Below, piece by piece: positions 1 through 10,037 of a DNA stretch of 62,740 nt. The notes beneath the pieces were generated by a model. That model saw only the letters and a program-made list of their open reading frames with translations. It was not told the origin of the DNA and made no database searches. Source of the stretch: Saprolegnia diclina VS20 (taxonomy: Eukaryota > Oomycota > Saprolegniomycetes > Saprolegniales > Saprolegniaceae). The position numbers were made by a program, and so were the translations under genes. Where the stretch lies: positions 382,869 through 445,608 of the forward strand of contig NW_008246104.1 in assembly GCF_000281045.1 (NCBI RefSeq), read 5' to 3'. How positions within the stretch are numbered: position 1 is the first letter of the stretch; each line of letters begins with the position of its first letter.

Positions 1-854
1 TACTACCGTTCGTCAATACCGTTCAGCGCCGCCTCATTCTTCATCAGTCCAGGCACTCTCCTATTATAGCGACGAGGCGAGGGATGCTGGCCTCCTTTAC
101 ACCAGTCGCCCTTGTGTGGTTTGAAGTGCGCGCCGACAACTGCATTCTGAGGCATGCTACACGTGATAGAAAGAGATGCTAGCACCGCAGGCATCAAAAA
201 TGGTGTTGGCCAACGGATTTGACCCCACGCTCAACCTCGGCGCGCCGTGTGAAATGGACGAAGCCTCGGTCCGTGTGCCAATACTTCTTTGCGGCAAGCA
301 CAGCAATAGCAAAGCTGACAGCGCATCGTACTATTCGAGTACGAGCCCTCGGCGCCTGGACTCCAAAAGCCACGAAGGACCCGTCGTTCAAGATCGGTTC
401 GTGAATGACGGTTGTCTTTTTTCGGCACTAACTGGAAATTTGCCTTTCGTTCAAATAGCACTGTCGGGACTGCGTAGGAGCGTCGATATTTTATTCTACT
501 AGTATTGACCTTGGTCCGTCATGTTGTTGACGAATCGCCGGTGCAAATTGTAGTACTCACGTCGAGATGTCATCGAACGAACCAGGACGATCACCACATC
601 ATGATTGCACACCGCTCGCAGTAAAACGAATGAAGGAGCTACCATCGTCGTTTGGCTGGCCTGTCGCCACGTCACGTTGGTCGTACGGCGGTGCATCCGA
701 CACTTCATGTAGGCTGATGTGTACTGATTAACTCAACGGCGAAATCGAAGTTTTCTGGACCAAGATCACAGTTGACGTTGGCGGCAAGTAAAATATCGAA
801 ACTTGTTTTTGCTTTCATCATATCGCTCATTGTGCTTTTTCCAGCGTTCCCAAC
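1..854. other. Intergenic; no convincing gene
   Basis: This is the upstream region of the acyl-CoA synthetase gene that starts at 855. A plus-strand open frame at 176-502 (about 108 codons) exists, but its codon use is mixed, it matches no family I know, and several other frames overlap it. The last 100 bases before the gene are relatively AT-rich, as expected of a 5' leader. I see no tRNA, repeat or transposon here. Confidence 0.5.
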
Positions 855-2940
855 ATGGCCGAGCTTGCATCGAGCGTCTCCATTGAGTTTCCCAACGACG
901 ACTACCCTCTGACGGTACGCTTCCGACTTCTACGTTTGCAGCTTTGGCCTGACCCCTGCCACTAGTCGTGGACCCGCGATGGCCAAGTCAAGATCCGCAT
1001 GGGCCCACCCGGCACGATTGCAGGACAAGCACCGATTACAATCATCGATTCGTTCAAGAAGGTGGTTGCTGACCACGGCGCCGAAGACGCGCTTTTGTGG
1101 AAGGCCAACGGCGCATGGTACGCTGGACCTATAGCATCGGCAGCTGACGAAGCGATGGTGTAGGGCCAAAATGAGCTGGCGTGAGTACTTTGACAAGTGC
1201 CAAGCGTTTGGCCGCAGCTTGCTCGCGCTGGGCATGGACCGCTTTGAGGCCGTTAGCATCATTGGCTTCAACTCGCCCGAGTGGCTCATTGCGAACGTTG
1301 GCTGCATCCTTGCCGGTGGGATTGCTGCCGGCATTTACACGACCAACAACCCGCCGGCCTGCCAGTACATTGCCAACCACGCGAGCGCGGCCGTCGTCGT
1401 CTGCGACGGCGTCGCGCAGCTCGAGAAGATGGCGTCGATCGCCGATCAGCTGCCGGCGCTCAAGGCGCTCGTGGTCTACAACGCGGCTGTGCCCAACGGG
1501 TTTCAGTGCTCCGTGCCGTGCCACAGCTTTGACGATTTTATGGCACTCGGCGTCAAGACGGAGGGCCTCGACGTGCGCATGGCCGACCAGCGCCCGGGTC
1601 AGTGCTCGACACTTATCTACACGTCGGGTACGACGGGCAACCCCAAGGCCGTGATGCTGTCCCACGACAACATTACGTGGACCGTGGCGGCGATGCTTGA
1701 AGCGCAGGCCAAGGCTGGCGTCGGCCTCGACCACAACGCGCGGCTCGTGAGCTACCTCCCGCTCTCGCACGTGGCGGCGCAGATGATTGATATTCACTTG
1801 CCCATCATGTCGGGCGCCAAGGTCTACTTTGCGCAACCGGATGCGCTCAAGGGATCGCTGGGCCAAACGTTGAAGGAGGTTCGACCGACCTTCTTTCTCG
1901 GCGTGCCACGTGTCTGGGAGAAGATTGCCGAAAAGATGTGGGACATTGGCAAGCAGACGAAAGGCCTCAAAAAGTCGATTGCGACGTGGGCGAAGAAGAA
2001 GGGTTCGCGCAAGAACCAGCTCGCGCAGTATGGCGCGTCGGGCGGCGCGCCTTGCGGCTATGGCCTCGCCAACAGCCTCGTGCTCTCCAAGGTCCGCGCC
2101 GCCTTGGGCTTGGACGACTGTCGGTTCTGCGCGGTCGGCGCGGCGCCCATGAGCGTCGAGATCCTCAACTACTTCAGCTCGCTCGACATTCCGATCTATG
2201 ACATTTTTGGTCAGAGCGAGTGCTCGGGCCCGCAGTCGGTGTGCTTTCCCAGTGCATGGAAGATTGGCTCGGTTGGCAAACCGCTGCTGGGCACCGAATG
2301 GATGGTGATGCCTGAGACGCGCGAGCTCGTGTTCCGCGGCCGGCACACGATGATGGGGTACCTCGCCATGGAGGCCGAGACGGCCGCCGCGATTGACACC
2401 GACGGCTGGCTGCACTCTGGCGACTGCGCGACCTTGGACGAAGACGGCTTTGGCTTCATTACCGGCCGCATTAAGGAGCTCATCATCACGGCCGGCGGCG
2501 AGAACATCCCGCCCGTACTCATTGAAGATGTGATCAAGGAAGAGCTGCCGCTCCTCTCCAATGTCATGGTGATTGGCGACAAGCGCAAGTTTTTAACTGC
2601 GCTTTTGACGCTGCGCGTCGTCATGGACGGCGATGGCGCGCCGTCAACGCAGCTCGACCCCAAGGCGCTCGAAGTGCTCGCGTCCATTGGCTCGAACGCG
2701 ACAAATTCGAACGATGCGATTGCGTGCGTCAAGGTGCAGACGTACCTCGATGCAGGCATGAAGAAGGCGAATGCGCGTGCGACGTCGCGGGCACAGAGCA
2801 TTGCCAAGTTTCATGTGCTGCCACATGACTTTAGCTTGCCCGGTGGCGAGCTCACACCGACGCTCAAGCTCAAGCGCAAGGTGGTCGTCGACAAGTACGC
2901 CGACGTGATCGAGTCGCTCTATGGCGGCACCGAGGGTTAA
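855..2940 (+). CDS. Long-chain acyl-CoA synthetase, bubblegum (ACSBG) type
   Basis: Activates long-chain fatty acids with ATP and CoA, through an acyl-AMP intermediate, for lipid synthesis or beta-oxidation. I read three exons: 855-914, 966-1117 and 1164-2940. The introns are GTACG...TAG and the exon lengths add to 663 codons (662 aa). The AMP-binding P-loop YTSGTTGNPKAVMLSHDN is encoded near 1618-1671, followed by YLPLSHVAAQ. The C-terminal signature GRIKELIITAGGENIPP is near 2464-2514; the GGENIPP form is typical of the bubblegum subfamily. The end KLKRKVVVDKYADVIESLY is near-identical to its convergent neighbour at 3250-5337. There is no obvious signal peptide, so it is probably cytosolic or peripheral on membranes. 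The family is clear; the exact chain-length preference cannot be read from sequence. Confidence 0.95.
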
Positions 2941-3249
2941 AGAGCATTATATAGTCGATTGCACAACACCTGCGTCACGGTGCATGCCGCGGCCAGGACA
3001 CAGAGTCCAAGGTACAGCGGAGCTCGGTGAATTCGAGAAGATTGTTCAGTCCGCCATACGTCGACTTTGCAGTTTCTACTTCAAGCTGTTTGACTAGAAA
3101 GATACTCTGATAGCGATGTGCCTTCTGCTGACCACACGTACGCGACTCCTCCACACAAGGTCGTGCATACAGGCTGCGTGCAAGCGAGACGAACGCTTAA
3201 GATCAATACGACAGGGGTTGGTGCATATATAAGATAAAGACTACAACGC

Positions 3250-5337
3250 TTAAGCATACAGCGACTCGATGATGTCGGCGTACTTGTCGACGACGACACG
3301 GCGCTTGAGCTTGAGCGTGGCCGTGAGTTCGTTGCCGTTGACGCTGAAGTCGTGGTCGAGGATGTGGAACTTCTGGATGTGCTGGGCACGCGACGCGGCG
3401 CGCGCGTTCGCCTTCTTGACGCCGGCCATGAGGTGCGCGTTGAACTTGGGGCACTCGCGCGCTTCCGAGACCGTCGTCGCCGACGAGCCAATCGATTGGA
3501 GCGTCGTCGCCACCGTCGACTCGAGCTTGTCCGTGGGGTTGCCCTCAGCGTCAACGATGACCTTGAGCGTGAAGAGCGCCGTCAAGAACTTGCGGCGATC
3601 GCCAATGGCCATGACGTTCGAGAGCACGGGAAGTTCTTCCTTCACGGCGTCTTCGAGGAGGACCGGCGGAATGTTTTCGCCACCGGCCGTGATGATGAGT
3701 TCCTTGATGCGGCCCGTGATGGAGCCAAATCCATCGTCGTCAATCTTGGCACAATCACCCGAGTGGAGCCAGCCCTCGACGTCGATCGTGTCCTTCGTCA
3801 CGTCTTCCTGCTTGAGGTAGCCCATCATCGTGTTGCGACCCTGGGCGACGAGCTCCTGCGTGTCGTCAAGCACCTTCATGCGCGTGCCCTCGAGCTCGCG
3901 GCCGACCGTGCCGACCTTCCACTGCTCGGCCAAGCACAAGGACGTCGGGCCCGTGCTCTCGCTCTGGCCAAAGAACTCGTAGATGGGCATGTCGAGGCCC
4001 ATGAAGAAGTTGATGGTTTCGTTGCTGATCGGCGCCGCACCCGACGCAAACACGCGGCACTGGTCGAGACCGAGCGCTTCACGGACCTTGCCGAAGACGA
4101 GCTTTTGCGCGATCGTGTAGCCGCACGGAAGACCGCCCGACTGACCGTACTGGGCGAGCTGGTTCTTGCGGAAACCAACGTCCTTGCACCACGTGACGAG
4201 CGACTTCTTGATGCCCGTCGTCGACGCGCCGACCGAGATCATCTTCTCCATCATCTTTTCCCAGACGCGCGGGACGGCAAAGAAGAAGGTCGGGCGCGCT
4301 TCCTTGAGCGTCGCGCCGAGCGAGCCCTTGAGGGCATCGGGTTGCGCAAACCAGATGCGGACACCCTTCATGATCGGGAGGTAAATGTCAAAGAGCTGCG
4401 CGGCAATGTGCGAGAGCGGCAAGAACGACACGAGCGCCTCGTTGTTGGAGAACGTGACACCCGTGCGGCCGTACGTCGTCTCGGTGGCATACACGGTCCA
4501 CGTAATGTTGTCGTGCGACAGCATCACGGCCTTCGGGTGGCCCGTCGTACCCGACGTGTAGATGAGCGTCGAGCAGTGGCCCGGGCGCTGGTTGGTAATG
4601 CGCTCCTGGAGCTTCTCGGCGGCAACGTCCGCACCGAGCTTGAGGAAGTCATCGTACGCGTAGACCGGCACGGCGCACTTGAGGTCCGCAGGCACAACGT
4701 CGTTGTAGATGACCAACGCCTTCAAGTGGGGCAACTTGTCCGCGATCGAGACAAACTTCTCGAGCTGCGTGACACCGTCGCAGACAACGACGCGCGACTC
4801 GGAGTGCTCGGCAATGTAGTGGCACGCCTCGGGGTTGCTCGTCGTGTACACACCGGCCGAGAGACCGCCGGCCATGATCGCGCCGAGGTTGGCAACGACC
4901 CACTCGGACGCATTAAAGCCAATGATGCTCACGCACTCGAACGGCTCGAGGCCAATGTGGATCAAACTCTTGGCAAACGACTCGACTTCGGCATGGAGCT
5001 CGCCCCACGTCTTGATGGTCCTACATCGTCGTCATGAGCGTCCTGCACCTCGTTCGAGTCGCATCTCGTACCAGACGCCGTCCTTCTTGATGTGATGGCA
5101 CGGCTTGTCGCGGTTCTCCTTGACCGTCTTGGCGAGCGCGTCGCAGATCGTGATGGGGGCCATGGCGCCGAGGCCGGTCTCGGTCATGCGGAGGGCGACT
5201 TCGACGTTGGCTTCCCACGTCTACATAGAACGATGCATGAGCCTCCATGTTCATGGACCCATCCTTCCATGGCATGCTACTGCCTTGGCGAGGAGGAGGG
5301 GAAGGAAGCGTACGCTCAGGGGCTTGGTGTCGGCCAT
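3250..5337 (-). CDS. Long-chain acyl-CoA synthetase, bubblegum (ACSBG) type, paralog 2
   Basis: Same reaction and family as the gene at 855-2940, on the opposite strand and tail to tail with it (309 bp between stop codons). Three exons on the minus strand: 5337-5314, 5220-5072 and 5020-3250. They sum to 648 codons (647 aa), and the joints fall at the same protein positions as in the paralog: after the first short exon, and within the Trp codon before the conserved WGEL/WREY region. Motifs seen: YTSGTTGHPKAVMLSHDN, FLPLSHIAAQ, EFFGQSESTGPTS and GRIKELIITAGGENIPP. The start ATG at 5337 gives the short N-terminus MADTKPLS before TWEAN. Both copies look intact, so the duplication appears maintained rather than decaying. 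Confidence 0.95.
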
Positions 5338-5954
5338 GGTACTGTCTTCTTGGCGGCGAGTTGGAAAATGAAGAGCTTCTTCGCTTCGTCGCGCAGCTTC
5401 AATTTCTAAAAAAATGCGTCCGATTCTATTTTTTGTTATTAAATTATTACGATGCTGCGAAACGTCGAGGAGGCACGCAGGGCTGCATAATAAAATGATT
5501 TATAAAAAACAGGAGGCAACTCTACCGGATACAGACACGCGATGGGTGTGGAACGTCCGGATACGGTGCGGAACAGGCTCAGAATTCGCGAGACTGTGTC
5601 CCTGCTGTCCCTTCCGAGCCCGGTCCGTAGAGTGTTGACGCGAGCCAAGTGATTTCGCGGGCTTGGTGTGCTCGACCGTTGGTGCTCACGTGGTCATTAC
5701 GAAGACGTGGCATTTTCATCATCCCGCGCCTGGTCCTCCATGGTCTGCACCCATGTAATTGGGTGCATGTAATGCAAGCCAGACTGCCATCGCGCAATGG
5801 CAGCACGCAACGTGGTGCAAATCTTGATGTGTCAACAGTGTCTGCAGCAAACTCAACACGTGACAGTGGCGCGTAAAAGTATCTTTGACGTCCGTCGTGC
5901 AAGGCGCCCGTGGAACTCGCTGTTGGCGTCAACGCTGAGGACGACGTTGACGGG
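5338..5954. other. Intergenic spacer
   Basis: This spacer lies between the start of the minus-strand acyl-CoA synthetase and the stop of the minus-strand gene ending at 5955. An AT-rich stretch at about 5405-5515, just upstream of the synthetase start, probably holds its promoter. No coding frame here is convincing. A short duplicated motif (acccatgtaattgggtgcatgtaatg, split around 5750-5775) is the only local repeat seen. Confidence 0.5.
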
Positions 5955-7173
5955 TCATTTCGTCATTGCCTGGGCGCGGACGACGAACTGCTGGGTGTGT
6001 GGCGGCAGCTGTGCGACGTCGGCGGGTGCCATCGACAGCACTTGTTGATAGCGCTTAGAAAACGCAACGAGCTCTTGCTGCGCTTTCGGGAGCTTCTCGA
6101 GCTGTGCTTTCGGAAGCGTTGCGAGCTTGGCAAGAAGCGCGGCCTGCCCCGTCGTCGGCTGTTTGGTGCCCTGGACATGCGCGCTGAGGCTGTCGCTCTC
6201 GTCGTGGGTACGCTGGTTGCTCGTCTGGTCCTGCAGCGACGTCAAGACAGCGCGAATGTCGCGTCCAAACGCCTCCAGATCCCCCGCCGATGACGGCGCG
6301 TTGGCGCTCGCAACGTCCGCAACGTACTCAAGCAGTCGTCTCTGGAGCCGCTTTCTTGCCAGCGCCACAAATGGCGTCGTCGGGAGCGGCGCCTACATAT
6401 ATCAGGTCATCTTCCTTGGTACACGCGCCGCTCGCTCGTACAAGAGTCGCGCGCAGGTACTTGTCCTCGATGGTTGCTGCAAACGCGGCGGGTGCGACAG
6501 CTGCCGACGTTGCACCTACGCATGCATGTGCTGCGAGTTGTACTACACGTGCATGCAGCGCACCGTCACGATCGTAGGCATCGCACTCGTCCAGCGCGGC
6601 CTTCAAGGCGCTTCGTGCGGCGGCATCGTTTGTATCTAGGATATCGAGCGATTCAGTATCGTCCGAATCAGCCCACGTTGCACTTGGCGGACCACCTGTT
6701 TCAGTGTTGGCCCCGCATGGCGGCGTTTGCGCCACCAGCGGTGGACGTGGCGATGGCGCCGACGCCTACTTGAGCAAACAATATACGCATGATGAGGTGT
6801 CGGACCGCAAGCCGTCATCGTGCAAGACGACTTGTATCGCGTGGTAAGGCCGTACCTCGAGCAAGGAATTGGAAAAGACGCGTCGTAATGGATTCTGGCT
6901 CGCACTCAAACTTGAAGACGGTGCATTTGGGGACGCACTTGGCAAAGCGCCAATAGCGAGAGGTGTCGGCACATCGCGCGGCTTGTACGTCCATGGCGTT
7001 GGCGTCGTCACGGGCGCAGTACGCCCCGCGAGCGGCCGCGCCAGATGCAACTGCTGTAGTGTCTCGTCCAAGAGAAAGAGCGTCGGGAGCTCGCCCGACG
7101 CGGTGGCATAGCGCGGCGGGGCACTCGAGGGTTTGGCTTCAAAGACAGCGTCCGCGAGCTCAAAGAGGCTCAT
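5955..7173 (-). CDS. Uncharacterised 359-aa protein
   Basis: Three minus-strand exons, 7173-6856, 6765-6442 and 6392-5955, each a whole number of codons (106, 108 and 146 with stop), joined by GTACG...TAG introns in phase 0. The N-terminus MSLFELADAVFEAKP is followed by a Pro/Ser/Ala-rich stretch. The middle holds an acidic segment (DSDDTESLDILD) and a predicted helical segment around ALDECDAYDRDG. The C-terminal 60 residues are helical and contain LPKAQLEKLPKAQQEL and then VLSMAPADVAQLPPHTQQFV. That last stretch faintly recalls the short C-terminal helix motif of CstF-64-type proteins (a run of the type xLTPEQIxxLPPxxR), but this is only a resemblance and I do not assign a function. There is no signal peptide or membrane segment. 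It shares a 78-bp divergent promoter region with the plus-strand gene starting at 7252. Confidence 0.75.
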
Positions 7174-7251
7174 TCTGTGTGGCGTAATCGTCGACCTTTT
7201 CTGAGATGCAGCTAGGGGATATAAATAGGGCCATTTCGCAAGAAACCCACG
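7174..7251. promoter_or_regulatory. Compact bidirectional promoter with TATA-like box
   Basis: Only 78 bases separate the two divergent start codons (minus ATG at 7173, plus ATG at 7252). A TATA-like element, tataaatag, lies at about 7220-7228, roughly 25-30 bases before the plus ATG. Transcription start sites must lie very near, or inside, the opposite 5' leader, so the two genes may be co-regulated. That is inference from spacing. Confidence 0.5.
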
Positions 7252-8409
7252 ATGTCGACGCTCACGTCGACGCAAATGAACGTAAAGCGCAGCTCGACGC
7301 GCGTGCACGGCCCACCCGGCGGCGCGTCCCAGCTCACCTTTGGTAGACAACGCTGTGTTTCGTAGATGGTTGACGTCACCTTCTCCCTAGGCCCGGGTGG
7401 CTTCGGCACGAATGCGCCGGCCCCCGAGCCCGACGCAGAGAACCGAGACGCCGTGCAGCGGACGGAATTTATTCCGCAAAAACCGGGTCTCCGTACACCG
7501 TACCAACAAGGCACGAGCAACAACCAGCAACAGTACTCGAACCAGCACCAAGCACCTCCACCCACCGCGCTGGCGCCACCGCAAACCGGCTATGGACGCC
7601 CGCCGCCGACGGGGTATGCACCACCATCCACAGGCTACGCACCGCCCCAGACAGCCGGTGGTTACGGGGGCTACAAGCCACCGGCGACGGGATACTCCCA
7701 GCAAGGTCAAGAGCGTCCGCAAACCATGGGATGGGGCCGAGGAGCGAGTCCGCGGACACAGCCTCCGCTGACGTCGTCGAAGCGCGATCAAAACTGGGAG
7801 AAGAAGCGACGGCAATGGCTTGCGCGCAAGACGGGCGGCTCGGGCAACTACACGAGCCATTCGTCGTCCGCATCGTCGTTTGCTCCACCGATGACGGCTG
7901 GCGGCAACAACCATTCGTATGGGAACCCACCGTCCCCGCTCTCCAAGCTTATGAACAACGTGAGCGTGGGCGGTCCCGAGTCCAACCGTGGACAGTCGTT
8001 TCCTCCGCCGCAACAATTTCGGGCACCACCATCGCAGCAACAACAATACCAAGCACCACCGCAGCAACAGCGGTACCAGCAACCGCCACCGACGGCGTAT
8101 GCGCCACCGAATCTAGGACCACCGTCGCACGCGTACGGTGGCCCCCCTCCAACGGGCTACAGTCGCGGTGGCCCGCCGCCAACCGCTGCAAGCAACTACT
8201 CGTACCAAGATCACTCGGGCTACCCACCGAGTAGCAACGGTCCCAAGCAAGGCAATAGTGTGTTTCAGCAAACAGGCGCGGCGCAGTTTGGACAGCCGCA
8301 GCAGTTCCAGCGCATGCCGACGTCTGGTTCGATGCCGCCGACGGCGTCGTCGTCGCGGTCGACGCGCCAAGCCCCCGGCGGCACGTCCAACTGGTCGCCA
8401 TACGGCTAG
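7252..8409 (+). CDS. Pro/Gln/Tyr-rich protein with SPIRAL1/HN1(Jupiter)-like motifs
   Basis: Two exons, 7252-7342 and 7391-8409, joined by a 48-nt intron, giving 370 codons (369 aa). The first exon encodes SSTRVHGPPGGASQLTFG, which resembles the conserved repeat of plant SPIRAL1 proteins (STKVHxxPGGxSSxxxFG) and the animal HN1/Jupiter motif (SSRVxxPPGGxS). The last residues, QAPGGTSNWSPYG, form a second, shorter PGG motif. In both known families these motifs sit at the protein ends and bind microtubules. Between them lie more than 300 low-complexity residues, rich in Pro, Gln, Tyr, Gly and Ser with repeated PPPTGYAPP/PPTAYAPP units, so the middle is predicted disordered. A basic block, KRDQNWEKKRRQWLARK, sits near the centre. 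Role in microtubule binding is inferred from motif resemblance only. Confidence 0.8.
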
Positions 8410-8547
8410 TCGCACCACAATGACACGACCACACTACGATATACATCTTGATTTCATCCTATACTCTTATTAGTGCGACTCCATTCCGCGCTTTATACTA
8501 AATACTACGTTGTCGTTTGATATACCAACCGTGTCGGTGGTGGTGGC

Positions 8548-8937
8548 CTACGCCTTTTGTATTCTCGTCTCCGAGAGGCTGCACGGCTCCATCCACACGG
8601 CGAGCGCAGCGTCGGCGTCGCGGAAGCCCGGCACAAACGCAAACTCGGCCTCGAGGAAGAGCGACTGGCGGCGCAGGTCCGTCGGGATGAGTGAAGCTTC
8701 GAGACGTTTCGACTTCTTGGTCACGAGCGGGCCAGCCTCGGCGAGCTCGAGGCTCGCGAGGTTGGCGCACGCCCGGCTCCGCTTCATGTGCGACGACGAC
8801 TTGGTCAAGAGCGCGGTGCGAATTGAGTTTTGGACGACGGACGCGGGGCCGAGGCTCGGCATGACACGGCGAATTGCGGAATCCATCATCGGGCCACTTT
8901 GGCCGTGTGCAGCCAAGATAGCCAGGCGGGTTTGCAA
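8548..8937 (-). CDS. Small hypothetical protein (129 aa)
   Basis: A single minus-strand frame with good GC-ending codon use, starting MQTRLAILAAHGQSGP and ending SLSETRIQKA. It contains a basic patch (TKKSKRLE) and no signal peptide, membrane segment or known domain that I recognise. The frame lies between the 3' end of the HN1-like gene and AT-rich non-coding DNA. It may be a short real gene or the remains of one; the steady codon bias favours coding. Confidence 0.45.
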   Translation of the reverse strand: MQTRLAILAAHGQSGPMMDSAIRRVMPSLGPASVVQNSIRTALLTKSSSHMKRSRACANLASLELAEAGPLVTKKSKRLEASLIPTDLRRQSLFLEAEFAFVPGFRDADAALAVWMEPCSLSETRIQKA

Positions 8938-10037
8938 CAGGGTGTTTCATACATCGTACGCGGTCCCTATATGGTGTTTAAAACGTTTTCTATTTTTGAA
9001 TAATAATAGTGTCGCAGACGTGTACCGGCCAGTGATTTTATTGCCAATACAGAAGCGGCTGCACAAGATGAATCGTGTAAAAAACAGCGGGCGGCCGCTG
9101 GATTTCAAACGCTTTTGATTTGCAGATTGTATACCGATCCCCATTTTTGAAAAAAAGTAGAAAACATGCATTTGTATCGCTCACATTGCCGTCAACGGCC
9201 CTTGAACTTCAACTTGCATTTTGCCACGCTGACGATGGTCTTTCTTTGTTGACACAACAGAAGCCAAGGCCCGTTGACGCAGCAAGCAACAGCCCGAGGA
9301 CGACCACGCTTGTAGTATCTAGAACGCTATTGGCGCCTACCGATACTACGCTGTGCTCGCACCTCTGGAGAGCACACTCCTCTGAACCGATCTGATATGG
9401 CTCGAGAGCCCATGATCACAGTGTGCTCGCTTGGCCATGCAGCGACAGGCCACGGGACCTCATTGCAGTGCGCTCGCAGCGCTACGAACGGCTTCATAAC
9501 GCGCCGCATCAAGAACCATGAACGTCGGCCGTGCCGGTGGGTCGGCACAGAGACAAGCGAGTGCTCTCAGAAGCGACGCCGTTTCAAACAAAATGCATTC
9601 TCGCGCAGTGTCGTGCTGCCTGATCACACGCACGTGGCTGACGTCGACTCAGTGGACAGAGCAAGCGCGAATCCGACGACTCTCCATTTCGAATCTGGTG
9701 GCGTCATCTCCGCCGACTTGCCAGATCCACCCGCGAGCATCTCCTTCTTGTAGTGGTACGCACAGTACCGCGCAGCAGCGTGCAGGACCCTTGCCCTGGA
9801 CCAAACCCTGGATGTTATCTTAGGCTGTGCGCGCAGACAGTGTTGGTCGCTGCCGCCTTTGCAACTTTGATTCGCTGTATCCGGATCCGGATGCGTCCGC
9901 GCATCTTGCTGAGCTGCTTGCCCCTTGCTCTATCATCTCGCCGGCACGCCCACCCATCGTGCTTTCGTGCATGGCGAGAGTTCGTGCCAGTCGAGGCAAC
10001 ATCACTGATTCGTGGCGGACCCACCACCGACGCGCTC
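8938..10037. other. Intergenic, AT-rich then mixed
   Basis: From 8950 to about 9180 the sequence is AT-rich, with two related runs (ttttctatttttgaat near 8986 and ccccatttttgaaaaa near 9139). The rest, 9200-10037, has open frames with erratic codon use and no recognisable domain. The reading frame of the START-like gene is open upstream of its chosen ATG back to 9753, so part of this region could belong to that gene if an earlier start is used. Confidence 0.4.

Noticed and set aside
176-502. 108-codon plus-strand open frame
   Set aside because: Mixed codon use, overlapping frames on both strands and no domain; most likely chance.
3352-5037. 561-codon plus-strand frame antisense to acyl-CoA synthetase 2
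   Set aside because: Arg/Leu/Val-rich shadow produced by GC-rich codons of the real minus-strand gene; the same effect gives long shadows opposite OGDH (29244-30812) and FGAM synthase (43675-47673).
9397-9753. 118-codon plus-strand frame upstream of the START-like gene
   Set aside because: Codon use is erratic and composition is unlike the neighbouring genes.
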